DNA of 64,000 nucleotides from Dama dama (GCF_033118175.1 NC_083689.1:27634501-27698500); one strand, 5' to 3'. Shown: positions 23,831 to 36,722, numbered from the stretch's first letter. Numbers and translations: made by a program. Notes: generated from the sequence alone by a model not told the origin.

Positions 23831-25804
23831 TTAAAAATAAAATTTAGCAATATGAAGAGCTCAAAAATATTGTCCTCCTGGCAGGATAAAGACAATTAAA
23901 GCAAAATGTTTTCTTTATTACAGTCTTGTGTATTGTGTTAATAAAACATTATTTGGTTCATTGAATATTTATATTACAAAGTAGCTGGACATAAGACATA
24001 TTAACTGATAAAAAGGAAAACATCAGAAGTGAATGTGTATCTGCCTAAAAGGAATATTTATCTCAATAATTCAAAAAAGTTTTACTTATCAATGACAAAA
24101 GAAGATTAATGGAAAATATATTTTACTGTTTTATATTCCATCCTCATCAGAATATTTAATTTATTAAACTTACTGAAAGTGCAGATTTCAGGATATTCTG
24201 TGAATCTTCATTTTTCAGAAAAGAGCGGGAAATTGCATGAAATTTACTGAAGTGATGGAAAAAGAAGCATGTTTACGCTCAGCTAATACTCAAAAAAATG
24301 AAAAAGAAAACTCATTAGTCTTCTTTTGCTGTTGTCTTTTTCCGAGTATAAAATGAGCTAGTTCTGTCTTCCCTTCATCTCTCTGAACTCCCATGATAAC
24401 TTAGCACACTACAGGAGTCATGAATTGTTATTGTGTGTGTCTTACTCTCATGTTTTACTTTAAGCTATAAATTCTAAAAGAACAGAGGTTAGTATTCTAT
24501 TCTGGGCGCACCTGAGCACCAAGGAAAGTTCCAGGCAGACTTGAGCCTAATGAAAAAAAAAAAAATCATCCACTTAAAAAAAAAAATAAATCTTTTAGTT
24601 ATCCACCCTGTCATGCTCATCCTGTATTCTTTAATTAAGAAAGTAAAACCCTCTATCAAATTCCATATAAGGTAAATTCTGGGCCAATTATACTCACTGC
24701 TAAAGTTGCAAGCAGTGAGAGACTTGACACCGTTCATGGCTTTTCAGTGGTAACATGGGGACAGGCAGCTACTGGAAGGTAATTTCCTATTCGGCCAAAA
24801 ACAGAGATGGTGTCAGCCAGGCAGTAAGTCCATGCCAAAGACTTAAGATAAAATGCTTAATATGTTTCTTTTTTTCCCATAACATGGGCTTTCTTATTAT
24901 TAACAGGGTATTGATGATAGAAATTTCAACCAGGTAAACTGATGTATCAGTTCTGTTTCAAACACCTGAGTGTTTATGAAGAATATACAGCACTTCAAAA
25001 TAGATTCTACATTTTAATTTAGTCAATTTAATCTTATAAAGAAGCTTCTTTTTTATATTCCTAGCAGATTTTTCTCACATTCTTATCTTTATCCTAGTAG
25101 ATGACTGACTCTGGAGGCTGGGAATAAAAATGGTCAATGGTTTATAATCAACAGTGTTAATTTTCCATTTCGGGAGACTGACCTCTTAAGATATTTCTGA
25201 AACCACACTGAAGGATCACAGAGCTCAATGTTAAAGTATTTCAAACATTTTCATTAGGAAACATTGTGTTGTTTTTTTTTTTTTAAAAAAAACACCCTTT
25301 TTAGACATTACATATTTTGGAAATGCTTAGACAATTGTTTTGAAAAACCAACAATGTCTACCAATACATAATAAGCAAATGAGAGAGACAGAAGAAATAG
25401 AGTAGTAAAATCATTTAAAAGCACTCAGGAACAATTGATGAAAAGAGGATTTCAGAGAACTAATGAGAAAGCTAGAACTTTTCAGATTCCTAGTTTCTTA
25501 TCAATGTTGCTACCTCTTTTCTCTCAGCGAGAGATATGAGATTAGACAGGATGCTGCATGTACCTATAAAGATAACAGGAAGTGGTGCTTAGACCTGAAC
25601 AGGAAGATCTGGTCTTTGGGCACCATGAAGAATCTTCATGTACACTGACTGGACAGTAGACATATATAAATAGATGTCTATAAATTTCAATAAATTATGT
25701 AATAACTGTTTTAAGTCAAGTTGTTTATACAGTCAGGGGGAGCCCCAGCAACAAGGTTTTGCTGACCAAGCAGCAAGGATAGAAATGTGCCAAGCTCACT
25801 ACAA
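23831..25804. other. AT-rich intergenic sequence, nothing recognised
   Basis: No exon, no named repeat; A- and T-runs near 24551, 24578 and 25271. Confidence 0.45.
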
Positions 25805-26000
25805 TTGGTACATTTGTTAACACTAATCTTCACAACCTCTCTATTGGGTAATTTTAAGAAATTATTAACATTTTAAAAGAAGAAATAATTTCAGCTCAAA
25901 GACACTAAATAATATGTCCAAGGCTACAAAAGCAATGAGTCAAGCATGGATTTAGTTCTAGTGTGTTCAGCTCCAAAACCCAAGCTCTCTCTTAGTAAGT
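25805..26000 (-). mobile_element. MIR-type SINE relic
   Basis: Reverse-orientation MIR pattern: CTTCACAACCTCTCTATTGGG, AATAATTTCAGCTCAAAGACAC, TATGTCCAAGGCTACAAAAG. Confidence 0.55.
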
Positions 26001-26465
26001 CATGAAGTCTTCAAAGCAGATGTTTGGGAGGCACTGATGCTATTACCTAAAGTATCAAGGCATGGTGGAAAGATATAGGACAGTGAGAGGTTGGATGGTT
26101 TTGGGTCTAGTCTCTGGAGTTCATTAAGAAGCAAAATGGCAGATTAATATTTATTTTGTGCTCTCTGCTAGCAATGAGTCTAGTAAATTGATTACAAAGA
26201 TTTAACTGACTGAAAGCTAAGAAAATTGCTGGACATTAAATTGTTATACACCAAGGTCTACTTATATGGTACATTTAACTTTTCAAAGCACTTTTATATG
26301 AATTATATCATGTCATCCTTTTCAAGTTGTAGGGGACTGACTGCAGATGCAACTTGTCAACTCTGAACTTTGAATGTGTTCATAGTCTGCAAACATGTGC
26401 TTATTCAATGTTAGTGCTGGCAAAGTCTCTAAAAAATCACCCAGTTCAACCCATCTAATCTGCAA

Positions 26466-26760
26466 AGGAGGAAGACTTCCCTGGTGGTCCAGTGGTTAAG
26501 AATCTGCCTGCCAATGCAGGGGACGTGTGTTCAGTCCTTGGTCCAGGAAGATCCCACATGCCATGGGACAACTAGGCTCAAGTGCCACATCTACTGAAGC
26601 CCAGGTGTCCTAGAGCTTATGCTCCGCAACAAGAGAAACCTCCACGATGAGAAGCCTGCACCTAGACAGTAGCCTCCACTCGCTGCAACCAGAGAAAACC
26701 CATGTGAAGTAATGAAGACCTAGGGCAGCCATAAATAAATAATTTTATTTTAAAATCTAC
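26466..26760 (+). mobile_element. CHR-type tRNA-derived SINE
   Basis: Cetartiodactyl CHR element: GACTTCCCTGGTGGTCCAGTGGTTAAGAATC head, then CCACATGCCATGGGACAACT, GCTGCAACCAGAGAAAACCC and an AATAAATAA tail. Confidence 0.88.
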
Positions 26761-27738
26761 AAATCTAATACTCAGGTTAAATAATTCACACAGTGCAATT
26801 TGATGGATTAGTAGAACAGCTATGACTATAAACCCAGTTTTTATTTGCAATGATATAAACTGATGTGGTTTTTTTTGTTTTAAACATACATTTTTGGTCC
26901 CTGTCCTTTAATTTTGGATAGGAGCTAGGCTGTGTGGTGAGAAGCACAACAGAACAAGAGACTATGATCAATAATTGCTACATACTAGGCTTTTAAAGTA
27001 CTCCAACAAATGATAAGAGAAAGGGCTTTCTAGAGATTTAGATGCTGTCATGGGCTTGCACCTGACTTGCTCAGGACTAATTCTTCAAGAGGTAGGGCTG
27101 TGTGTGCTTATGTCAACAGCTAAGTTTACAGATTCAAGTGTAGCATTGTTTTTCATACTTGAAAAACAATGGCATCCATGGGGGTTCCCTCACCTCCCAG
27201 ATACAGGAGGAATAGAATGGAATTGGCTGCATGGATTTTTAGAGTCAGAATAGGCCTCAGATGGCTACACAGAAAAGTTTCAAGATCTAGAATGGCTTGG
27301 AATAATTCAAACTTTGTTTTGTCATAATAAGGTACAGGATTATGCGAAAGAGAGATGGCAGACCTGAATACATCACTCAGCTGTGATGTGGAGGATGGAG
27401 GTTAAAGTGCCAATGACTGGACTGAGGTCTTAAATAAGGAAATCAACAGAAAGAAAATACCAGGCATGAAGACAAGCCTTGGTGAGGGTATCTCAACAGA
27501 TAGCAGAGTGAACAGAGGCAGTGATCACAGACCAGCTAATTCAACCCCTGTGAGGTCTCCAGAAATTAGATGATTGCCAGAGGGAGAAAAATGATCAGGA
27601 GAAATTCCAGAACTGATTTTATGTCTAAAGCGACTTATGATCAACTAAGTTTATACTTTCTGATATCAGAAGAGATATGTAACCTTGAAGTAAAAGATGA
27701 ATGATATCTTAAAGTTACATATTTGTGCCCTCATGAGT
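26761..27738. other. Intergenic, no gene recognised
   Basis: Nothing recognised. Confidence 0.4.
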
Positions 27739-27749
27739 TTTATGGCCTT

Positions 27750-29009
27750 CAGTTCAGTTCAGTTCAGTTGTTCAGTCATGTCCGACTCTTTGTGACCCCA
27801 TGGACTGCAGCACGCCAGGCTTCCCTGTCCATCACTAACTCCCAGAGCTTGCTCAAACTCATGTCCATTGAGTTGGTGATGCCATCCAACCATCTCATTC
27901 TCTGCTGTCCCCTTCTCCTCCTGTCTTCAATCTTTCCCAGCATCAGGGTCTTTTCTGAAGAGTCAGTTCTTCACATCAGGTAGCCAAAGTATTGGAGTTT
28001 CAGCATCAGTTCTTCCAATGAATATTCAGGACTGATTTCCTTTAGGATGGACTGGTTTGGCCTCCTTATAGTCCAAGGGACTCCCAAGAGTCTTCTCCAC
28101 ACCACAGTTCAAAAGCATCAATTCTTCGGCACTCAGCTTTCTTTATGGTCCAGCTCTTCTATCCATACATGACTGCTGGAAAAACCATAGCATTGACTAG
28201 ATGGACCTCTGTCAGCAAAGTAATGTCTCTAGACAGCTTTTTAATATGCTGTCTAGGTTGGTCATAGCTTTTCCTTCCAGGAGCAAGAGTCTTAATTTCA
28301 TGGCTGCAGTCACCATCTGCAGTGATTTTGGAGCCCAAGAAAATAAAGTCTGTCACTATTTCCATTGTTTCCCCAGCTATTTGCCATGAAGTGATGGGAC
28401 TGAATGCCATGATCTTGGTTTTCTGAATGTTAAGTATTAAGTCAGCTTTTTCACTCTCCTCTTTCACCTTCATCAAGAGGCTCTTTAGTTCCTCTTCGCT
28501 TTCTGCCATAAGGGTGGTGTTATCTGTATATCTGAGGTTATTGATATTTCTCCCGGCAATCTTGATTCCAGCATGTGCTTCATCCAGACCAGCATTTTTC
28601 AGGTGTACTTTGCATATACGTTAAACAAGCAGGGTGACAACATACAGCCTTGACGTACTCCTTTTCCAATTTGGAACCAGTCCGTTCATTGTTCCATATC
28701 TGGTTCTAACTGTTGCTTCCTGACCTGCATACTGGTTTCTCAGAAGGCAGGTAAGGTGGTATGGTATTCCCATCTCTTTAAGAATTTTCACATTTTGTTG
28801 TGATCCACACAGTCAAAGGCTTTGCCATAGTCGATAGAGCAGAAGAAGATGCTTTTCTGGAACTCTCTTGCTTTTTCTATGATCCAACAGATGTTTGCAA
28901 TTTGATCTCTGGTTTCTCTACCTTTTGCTAAATCCAGCTTGAACAACTGGAAGTTCTCAGTTCATGTAATGTTGAAGCCTTGCTTGGAGAATTTTGAGCA
29001 TTACTTTAC
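27750..29009 (-). mobile_element. BovB LINE, 5' truncated, about 1.26 kb
   Basis: Minus-orientation BovB from its 3' end (TTCAG repeats, TCAGTCATGTCCGACTC) into the RT region, with the YADD-region text (minus strand around 28560-28500) and the AAAGGCTTTGCCATAGTCGA segment. Frameshifts break the frame. Flanked by the perfect 11-bp target duplication TTTATGGCCTT (27739-27749 and 29010-29020). Confidence 0.96.
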
Positions 29010-29020
29010 TTTATGGCCTT

Positions 29021-29919
29021 AAACAATTGTAACCACTAATCCTGATCTCAGACAAATGTTTTATCATCTAAAAAATTATGTAATTTACCTTAAAATGGGA
29101 TAGTTTCCTGTGTGTAGATATGTGTGGACACAAAGCATTGTCCATAGACAAATTATTCAATGTGAGAAAATAAACATTAAAAATCACTGATTTTTCAAGA
29201 AAGTTTGGCATTTTCTCTTATCTGATTTTGGATCAGAATTGGACTAAATGATGGATCAATCTGGTAGCTGTCAGACTGGCTACCTGAAAGAGATGCTCAA
29301 ACATCATTGAAATGGATTAAAACTTGGAATAATAGCATAGGTCAAGTCTATTAATTCAGGTTGTTACTCATGACTCTTTAGATAACCAGAAAAAAATCAA
29401 TTTGCTTTCTTTCCTCTTTCTCTACTTATTTTGAATTATTTTAAACTATATTATACCATTTAATGTGTAAGCTCAATTGCCTCGTAAGGAAGATGGATGC
29501 TGGAAAACCTTTCATTTTCTTAGTATAATCAACATGTCTCTCCTCATCAAAATGACCTTGGATATACTGAATTTATATGAAGTAGTGGGTCAAATCATAT
29601 GGTTTAGAGCAGACTATGGAAGAAGGTTAAACTGTTGCTCATAGTGAACCAAGAGACAGACTGGTGGTGGTTTTAGTGGTGGTGAGTGGAGTTGGCTGGG
29701 GTAACACAGGATTGAGACAAGAATTATAGAGCCAGAGGGAGGAAAGAGGAAGGAAAACACCTGATGGATGGGAGGCCAAGAAGGGAAACTTGGAATGGTG
29801 CAAATATAACAGAAATTTTCTAAATTAATGCTTACACTGTGAAATAGAATCCCTTTCCATGTGACCTGTGTTAACTTTAATAAACTCACCATTACTTATT
29901 AATGCTCCTTTGTGAAGAG
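29021..29919. other. Intergenic, no gene recognised
   Basis: Nothing recognised; a 92-codon minus-strand frame at 29614-29892 has no domain or splice support. Confidence 0.4.
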
Positions 29920-29931
29920 AATTTTATTTGG

Positions 29932-30156
29932 TGGTTTAGTTCCTAAGTCGTGTCTGAGTCTTGCGACCCTGTGGACGGTAGCCCACCAGGCTCCTCTGTC
30001 CATGGGATTTTCCAGGCAAGAGTACTGGAGTGGGTTGTCATTTCCTTCTTCAGGGGATCTTCTGGACCCAGGAATTGAACCCGGGTCTCCTGCACTGCAG
30101 GCAGACTCCTGCATTGCAGGTGGATTCTTTACTGACTGAGCTATGAGGGAAGCCCA
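29932..30156 (-). mobile_element. Bov-tA SINE with 12-bp target duplication
   Basis: Reverse complement of Bov-tA with a small internal duplication of the CTGCAGGCAGACTCCTGCATTGCAGG part. Target duplication AATTTTATTTGG at 29920-29931 and 30157-30168. Confidence 0.94.
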
Positions 30157-30168
30157 AATTTTATTTGG

Positions 30169-30990
30169 GGAGAGCTTAAAGGAGAATGACGAATTACAAA
30201 CTTAAAGAAGTGTATAACTTTTTATCATTAGAGAATTACTTTCATAAAAAAGCAAACTGACAATATCAGGAAAAAGACCAACAATTGTGGTTAGAGAATT
30301 CCAGCAAATGCTTCTCTGAAACAAGCGAAAGAAACAAATCATTATCCCCAGGATAAAAGTTGAGTGATACAATTAATAAGACCAAACTAGTAGCTACAAA
30401 CAAAACTTGGCATATAACAAGCAACTTATCCTATAGTATAACAAAAATCTGGCACTTTAACTTAATTTAGTGTAGGACATTGTGGGTTCACATTTTGGAC
30501 AACTAATCAAGAAAACTGTTAGAGCCACATTCAGTCCTTCAGTTTTGACGATATAAAATCTGATTAGTGAGCTCTTTCAACAGATTCACCCTGATCCAAT
30601 TTATATGGCTTCCACTTTGACCCTCCACTCGTAAAATCTATTCCTGTACATATTTCCCAGCTTTCTGGAAAATTATTTTATTTGTGTTTATCAGATGTTC
30701 TCACAGGTCATAGCTGGTATATTACCCTCTGGGCTCTGCTGGATCGTGAGTTTAGGAACAAACAGGTCTAGAAGAGAAAGCAGTGGTGGGCACAAGCTCT
30801 GGGCAGCTTCAGCAGTACCTTGAGAGACAGCCACCTCAGGGGGGAAGTCCATGCAGGTTCTTCAGACAAGGGAAGTCTAACCTGCTTAGACAGAGGTTAA
30901 AAGGCTGCTTCTACAAGCAAAGGAGGCTTGGCAGAATGGGGGCGTGGTGGTGGTTTAAAGTCTTGAGCTTCATTAGAATCTGCCTATGCT
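30169..30990. other. Intergenic, no gene recognised
   Basis: Nothing recognised. Confidence 0.4.
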
Positions 30991-31165
30991 TATTGTTCAG
31001 TTGCTAAGTTGTGTCCACCTCTTTGTGACCCCACAGACTGCAGAACTCCAGGCTCCCCTATCCTTTACTATCTTCTTGAGTTTGCTCAGATTCATGTCCA
31101 TTGAGTCAGTGATGCCATCCAACCATCTCATCCTCTGCCATCCTCTACTCCTTTTGCCCACATGA
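30991..31165 (-). mobile_element. BovB LINE 3' end fragment
   Basis: TTGTTCAGTTGCTAAGTTGTG ... TTCATGTCCATTGAGTCAGTG ... CATCTCATCCTCTGCC, in reverse orientation. Confidence 0.85.
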
Positions 31166-31231
31166 TCCCTTTCCAATTTTTTAGATTCTATTCTAGCTAT
31201 ATCAATGTTTTAACTTTAACGAGATTCTAGG

Positions 31232-31400
31232 ACTTCCCTGGTGGTTCAGTGGTTAAGAACCCACCTGTCAATGCGGGGGATATGGGTTTGAAGAGAACCC
31301 CACACATCATACTAGACAATAGCCCCTGCTCACTGCAACTAGAGAAAGCCTGCAGCCAGCAATAAAGACCCAGGAGAGACAAAACAACAACAACAAAAAC
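31232..31400 (+). mobile_element. CHR-type SINE, internally shortened
   Basis: GACTTCCCTGGTGGTTCAGTGG head, middle CTCACTGCAACTAGAGAAAGCC, A-rich tail with (CAA)n. Confidence 0.85.
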
Positions 31401-32027
31401 CAGAGATTCTATAGAACTGGGAATTCAATTTGCATGTGTAATTCCACTACCCACAGATCAGAAATTGGGTTTGATTTTTAGAAATATCTTCCCTGTGGCT
31501 ATAGGAGATAAAAATTTCCTCCAGAACTGTTATTAAAGCTTTTATTTCCTTTATGAAGACTTTAAGCTTGGAATTTAAAGCCCTGAGCTCACTATTTTCT
31601 TCCCCCACTCCTGCAGCACAACAGCCGAACAATTCCATTATACTCTTTATTTTTACTAAAATGTTCTATGGAAGCAATTACTAGGCCACCCAAAGAGAAG
31701 ACTCGGCTTCTATAGGCACTTGATTACAGTTATCTATAGGTGATAATTTAAACAGCACTTGCACAACTGCATTTCATGGAAAACGTGTCCTTTTTATCCC
31801 TAGAATAAGGTCATTAATGCTAAAAGTCTAATCAGATCAGAGGATCCAGTCCAGGAAAGTCAAAATCATTTTAGAAAGTTAATGTGAAAGATTCTGTTCC
31901 TCTGGGACCATTCTTGGTACCAACTATACTAGTCAGCCAATAGACAGATTAAAGGATTTTCCACAAATATTTGACCTTACTCAATTGTGGAAGTTTGTTA
32001 GTGTCTGTCTGGGAGTTTGTTAGTATC

Positions 32028-32220
32028 AGGGCTTCCCTGGTAGCTCAGCTGGTAGAGAATTCGCCTGCAGTGCAGGAGACCTCAGTTCAATTCCTGGGTT
32101 GGGAAGATCTCCTGGAGAAGGGATAGGCTACCCACTCCAGGATTCTGGCCTGGAGAATTCCACGGACTGTATAGTCTATGGCGTCACAAAAAATCAGACA
32201 CAACTGAGTGACTTTCACTA
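32028..32220 (+). mobile_element. Bov-tA SINE
   Basis: GGCTTCCCTGGTAGCTCAGC head, CTGGAGAAGGGATAGGCTACC middle, CAGACACAACTGAGTGACTT end. Confidence 0.92.
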
Positions 32221-32371
32221 GTGTCTGTAAGTCTTTGCCTCTGATACTGGAGCTGAAGTGTGAAGGCCGGACAGCCAGGAAGGAAAGATGGATGTAACAG
32301 AGGGAAAAGCACAGACAAGCTATGACCCAAGGACAAGAATGGGACATAAGAGGATGAACTGAACACATCAG

Positions 32372-32518
32372 TTCTTGCCATCTCTGACCATGATGCTATA
32401 GATGTCTTACAAGAGAAGCTATTGCTATCTGCCTTCATCATGGAATGCGACATGCACCTGGCTCAGGAACTGGAGAGCCTGAAGGGGGATCAGGAGAAGG
32501 TGGTTGCTGTCTTTTCGG
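32372..32518 (+). other. Open segment between splice-like sites, unidentified
   Basis: Between ACACATCAG and TCGG/GTAAGATG lies a 147-nt open stretch reading LAISDHDAIDVLQEKLLLS and on through MHLAQELESLKGDQEK: helical and charged, protein-like in composition. No homologue recognised; could be an exon, a fragment of a processed pseudogene, or chance. Confidence 0.2.
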
Positions 32519-32784
32519 GTAAGATGAGCCAGCAGAGAAGCCATAATGTGTGAGTTGCAAAATGGATGGTTTTTTACTTCTACCCTTCTAATTCTGCACA
32601 ACAAAGTTTGAGTCACCCTGTAGAAAATACAGAGAAAAGTAAATTGTGGGAAATGCATTTCAGTCTAGCTGAGCTGACACGCTTCAAAGCACTACCACAT
32701 GTTTATGAGAGAGGAGCGTGGAAATCCTCACTACAATGTGGGCAAGTTGGTTTCTCCTTTAAGTTTTACTATTTTTAGTTCACG

Positions 32785-33010
32785 TACTTTGAAGACTTGT
32801 TATTATGTGCATACAATTTTAGATCATTTTTTAAATTGACCCCTTTATCATTACACAGTGCCCCTCTTTATAGTCCTATTCCTTTTCTGAAGTCTGTTTT
32901 GCTTGGTATTATATGCCAGCTATCCTGTGGTAAGTGTTTGCATGGTGTAGTTTTTTTCATTCTTTTACTTTTAACCGATCCATATCTCTATGCTTAAAGT
33001 GGGTTTCATC
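32785..33010 (-). mobile_element. L1 ORF2 fragment
   Basis: Reverse complement of ORF2: CTGAAGTCTGTTTTGCTTGG, AGTGTTTGCATGGTGTAG, CATTCTTTTACTTTTAACC, TTAAAGTGGGTTTC. Confidence 0.7.
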
Positions 33011-33880
33011 AAATACCCAGTTTAGTCTTACGTAGCTGTGTCTATAAAGAATATTTTTGTAAGACTTATTACAGAAATTTGCTTTTTGTTTGCCTTCTAT
33101 AATTAAATTCTCACTACAAGGAGTGCCACTGTATTACCTTTATGTTTTCAGAAGTTCCAACTACAATTTAAATATATTTCCTAGGATGAAAGGCACATCA
33201 ATAAATTTATGACCACTTACCCCATGAGTAGAAGGAAGAATCCAGAGAAATCAAGAGTCCATGGTGGATAAACTTTGACACCTAGAGTGGATTTGAGATA
33301 GCAGTGGGATATGTGGTATGGTAGAAGGGTTACCCTGTGTGTAAATGACCACACATGATACAAGATGGATAGAGAAGTGGAGAGAAGGGAGAAGAAAAAA
33401 GGAAGAAGTAAATGTATAAAAAGCAGCAAGAGCAATGAAAGCAAAACCTACTTCAAGGGAGGTTTAGAGTGAAAGAACTAATTATCAAAAAAGAAAACCC
33501 TTTATCTTACTTTATGGGTTTTTCTAAGTGCCAGGACTAGGCAGTACCCTCAGTTCATCTCATTTCATCTGGTCTAAATAGGGTGGGGAAACTCACAGAG
33601 GTTGTGAGAAAGAGAACAGGGGTTGATGAGGCCATGAGTTAACTCAGCGCCCAGACGGTTCTTTTGTGACGTCATATTTCCAGATCTTCAGATTTCTCAC
33701 TATCAAGAGTGTTACCTCACTGTGTAGCCCAACTGTGTGGTTACACTGTAATTGTAGTTCTGTGCATGGAACCCGCTCTATTGTTGTTGTTGTTGTCATA
33801 TTCCTTTCATAATCATTCTCTTTTGATCAGGGGCACATAATGTCTTTTCCCATCATAGTTCACTAATCAAAGCCTTGCTT
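33011..33880. other. Intergenic, no gene recognised
   Basis: Short (TTG)n run near 33781. Nothing else recognised. Confidence 0.4.
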
Positions 33881-33894
33881 ATGTCATAACAATT

Positions 33895-35037
33895 CAGTTC
33901 AGTTCAGTCACTCAGTCATGCCTGACTCTTTGTGACCCCATGGACTGTAGCACGCCAAGCTTCCTGTCCATCACCAACTCCTGGAGCTTGCTCAAACTCA
34001 TGTCCATCGAGTTGGCGATGCCATCCAAGTTGGTGATGATCATCTGAGTTGGTGATGCCATCCGAATTGGTGATGATCATCCGAGTTGGTGATGCCAGCC
34101 TCTGTCGTCCCCTTTCCCTCCTCACCACGTCCCATCCTCTGTCATCCCCTTTTCCTCCTGCCTTCAATCTTTCCCAGCATCAGAGTCTTTTCCAATGAGT
34201 CAGTTCTTTGCATTAGGTGGCCAAAGTATTGGAGCTTCAACTTCAGCATCAGTTTTTCCAAAAAACATTCAGGACTGATTTCCTTTAGGATGGACTGGTT
34301 TGATCTCCTTGTAGTCCAAGGGACTCTCAAGTGTCTTCTCCAACACCACAGTTCAAAAGCATCAATTCTTTGGCATTCAGTTTTCTTTATGGTCCAACTC
34401 TCACATCACTACATGACTACTGGAAAAACCATAGCTTTGACTAGATGGACTTTTGTTAGCAGAGTAATGTCTCTGCTTTTTAATATGCTGTCTAGGTTGG
34501 TCATAGCTTTTCCTTCCAGGAGCAAAAGTCTTTTAATTTAATGGCTGCAGTCACCATCTGCAGTGATTTTGGAGCCCAAGAAAATAAAGTCTGTCACTGT
34601 TTCCATTATTTTCCCATCTGTTTGCCATGAAGTGATGGGGCTGGATGCCATGATCTTAGTATTTTAAATGTTGAGTTTTAAGACAGCTTTTTCACTCTCC
34701 TCTTTCACTTTCATCAAGAGGTTCTTCAGTTCCTCTTTGCTTTCTGCCATAAGGGTGGTGTCATCTGCATATATGAGTTTATGGATATTTCTCCTGGCAA
34801 TCCTGATTCTAGCTTGTGCTTCATCCAGCCTGGCATTTTGCATGATGTACTCTGCATATAAGTTAAATAAGTAGGATGACAATATACAGCCTTGACGTAC
34901 TCCTTTCCCAATTTTGAACCAGTCCATTGTTCCATGCCTGGTTCTAACTGTTGCTTCTTGACCAGTATACTGGTTTCTCAGGAGGCAGGTAGGGTGGTCT
35001 GTTATTCCCATCTCTTTCTAAGAATTTTCCAGTTTCC
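33895..35037 (-). mobile_element. BovB LINE, 5' truncated, with 14-bp target duplication
   Basis: Minus-orientation BovB including an uninterrupted 115-codon RT piece (34664-35011, minus) with GVRQGC, LFNLYAEYIM and the catalytic YADD motif. Target duplication ATGTCATAACAATT at 33881-33894 and 35038-35051. Carries an internal tandem expansion at 34010-34098. Confidence 0.96.
34010..34098. repeat. Tandem repeat of a 19-20 bp unit inside BovB
   Basis: Five copies of a unit like GTTGGTGATGCCATCCGA alternating with GTTGGTGATGATCATC. The parent BovB has a single copy at this place. Confidence 0.85.
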
Positions 35038-35389
35038 ATGTCATAACAATTAAGCTACATTTACTCTTGGGCACAGAGTGACTCCATAAATGTCAAAATC
35101 CTATTTGACTTTGAATGGTTTTACCCTAATTAAAGGCTTTCTCAGCAAATAGAAAATAATACCTCCATATAACAGCAAAGAAATAGAGGCACAATGTCAC
35201 TTGGATTCCAGATAGACTAGAAACATATGCCCTGAGGGGAATCATCAACTATGTTAATAAGGGAAGATGAATTTTATACCATCGGGTCTTAATATGCTTT
35301 CACATATGCCACCATTATACTGCTGAAGCTGCTGGGGACAATAGAGAATGACAGAATAAGGCCGTCTTTCTTTGGCAGAGCACCTCACC

Positions 35390-35575
35390 AATTACAAGGA
35401 ATTCTTGTATGTTCACTCATTTGATCGTTCCACTGTTGTGAGGAAGGCAAGGAATGACTACTGAGTTTTTAGCGGGTGAAGTTCACGCTAAGTGAGTGAC
35501 TTGCCCAGGGTCACACCAGTGGCAACTGACTGAGGCCAAATACCAGGCTCTTGCTCCTTAACTAGTATCTTTGTG
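35390..35575 (-). mobile_element. MIR-type SINE relic
   Basis: Reverse MIR pattern with AAGTGAGTGACTTGCCCAGG, GTCACACCAGTGGCAACTGA and ACCAGGCTCTTGCTCC. Confidence 0.65.
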
Positions 35576-36006
35576 GATTGATTTTGGGTGGAAAAAGACA
35601 AATCTGACAGAACTATCTGCTTACATGAGACTGAGAGCTTGGAAAACTGCCAAAGATCACCCTGTAAATAAATCAAAGCCAGAATTTTACTTTTGCTTTA
35701 GTTACTAATTTTTTATAGCATAGATCCATTTTCAGTTGTTTTCTTAAGCCAAGTAAATGTCAAAAGATAATCAACATTCACCCGCTCAACTCCCTGAGCT
35801 GCTGCCAAACTCCATGGCATATAATATAAATAATTTGGTCTGACTCACTTTTATGGGCCTGGAAGATCCTTGTATTTATCTCTGCTCACTCACATTTTAC
35901 CAGTTCTTTCAGACCTATTTCAAAGATCATTTCTTCCATGAGATCTCAGATCTTCTGCAAACAGACGTGAAACTTGAACTGCCACTGTACTTTACTTGCG
36001 TTCACG

Positions 36007-36214
36007 TTGTTGTTGTTTAGTCGCTAAGTCATGTCATGTCTGACTTCTTTGTGACTCCATGGACTGTAGCACGCCAGGCTCCTCTGTCCATCAGATTTCC
36101 CTGACGAGAACACTGGAGTGGGTTGTCGTTTCCTTCTCCGAGGGATCGTCCCTACCCAGGGATGGAACTCACGTCTCCTGCTTGGCAGGCGGATTCTTTA
36201 GCCTGAGCCACCTG
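36007..36214 (-). mobile_element. Bov-tA SINE
   Basis: TTGTTTAGTCGCTAAGTCATG at the left; AGCCTGAGCCACCTGGGA at the right, reverse orientation. Confidence 0.92.
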
Positions 36215-36595
36215 GGATGTATTATTTTTCAAACTTACTTTCTCTGAGCTGTTGAATTAATTAAACAAGGAGGCCATTAGATGGAGGGGGCTCTGTGTCA
36301 TGGCAGCCTGTGAAACTAAACCAAAATCGCAGCCTGGAAATGCCTCAAGGTTATGAAATCAAAATGCTAAGGACAACCAACCACAGATAGCCAGGTAGGC
36401 TCTAAACTATGATTAATGTAATCATTTCCTTTCTTTGCTTCTGAACTTTTTCTGAAAGTCCTTCCTGTGGCTCCCAATGGCAGAGAGCTGCTAATCATTT
36501 CTGGTTGGGTGCTATCTGATTCAAATACACTTTTGCTCATATAGTATTATAAATACAATGGATAAACAATAAGTTCTCTATACTATACTCTTCTC

Positions 36596-36616
36596 TATAC
36601 TATACTGTATAGTATA
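36596..36616. repeat. Near-perfect palindrome, 10-bp arms
   Basis: TATACTATAC, T, GTATAGTATA, within a (CTATA)-rich simple sequence; can form a cruciform or hairpin. Confidence 0.8.
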
Positions 36617-36629
36617 CTATAATGAAAAA

Positions 36630-36722
36630 TAATACATATATACGTATAACTGGATCACTTTGCAGTATAGTGAAAATTAACATTGTAAATCAACTATAAT
36701 ACAAAAATTAAATTAAGAAAAG
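36630..36722 (+). mobile_element. L1 3'-end fragment
   Basis: ATAACTGGATCACTTTGCAG ... AACATTGTAAATCAACTATAAT followed by A-rich sequence, the end of older L1 copies. Confidence 0.65.

Noticed and set aside
27723..27983. An 86-codon plus-strand frame
   Set aside because: Antisense reading of the BovB 3' end.
34664..35011. RT-like frame with YADD motif as an active reverse transcriptase gene
   Set aside because: Fragment of a 5'-truncated BovB; lacks the endonuclease and most of the RT.
36541..36620. Palindromic TATAC/GTATA sequence as a replication origin or binding site
   Set aside because: Embedded in simple AT-rich sequence next to an L1 end; explained by low complexity.
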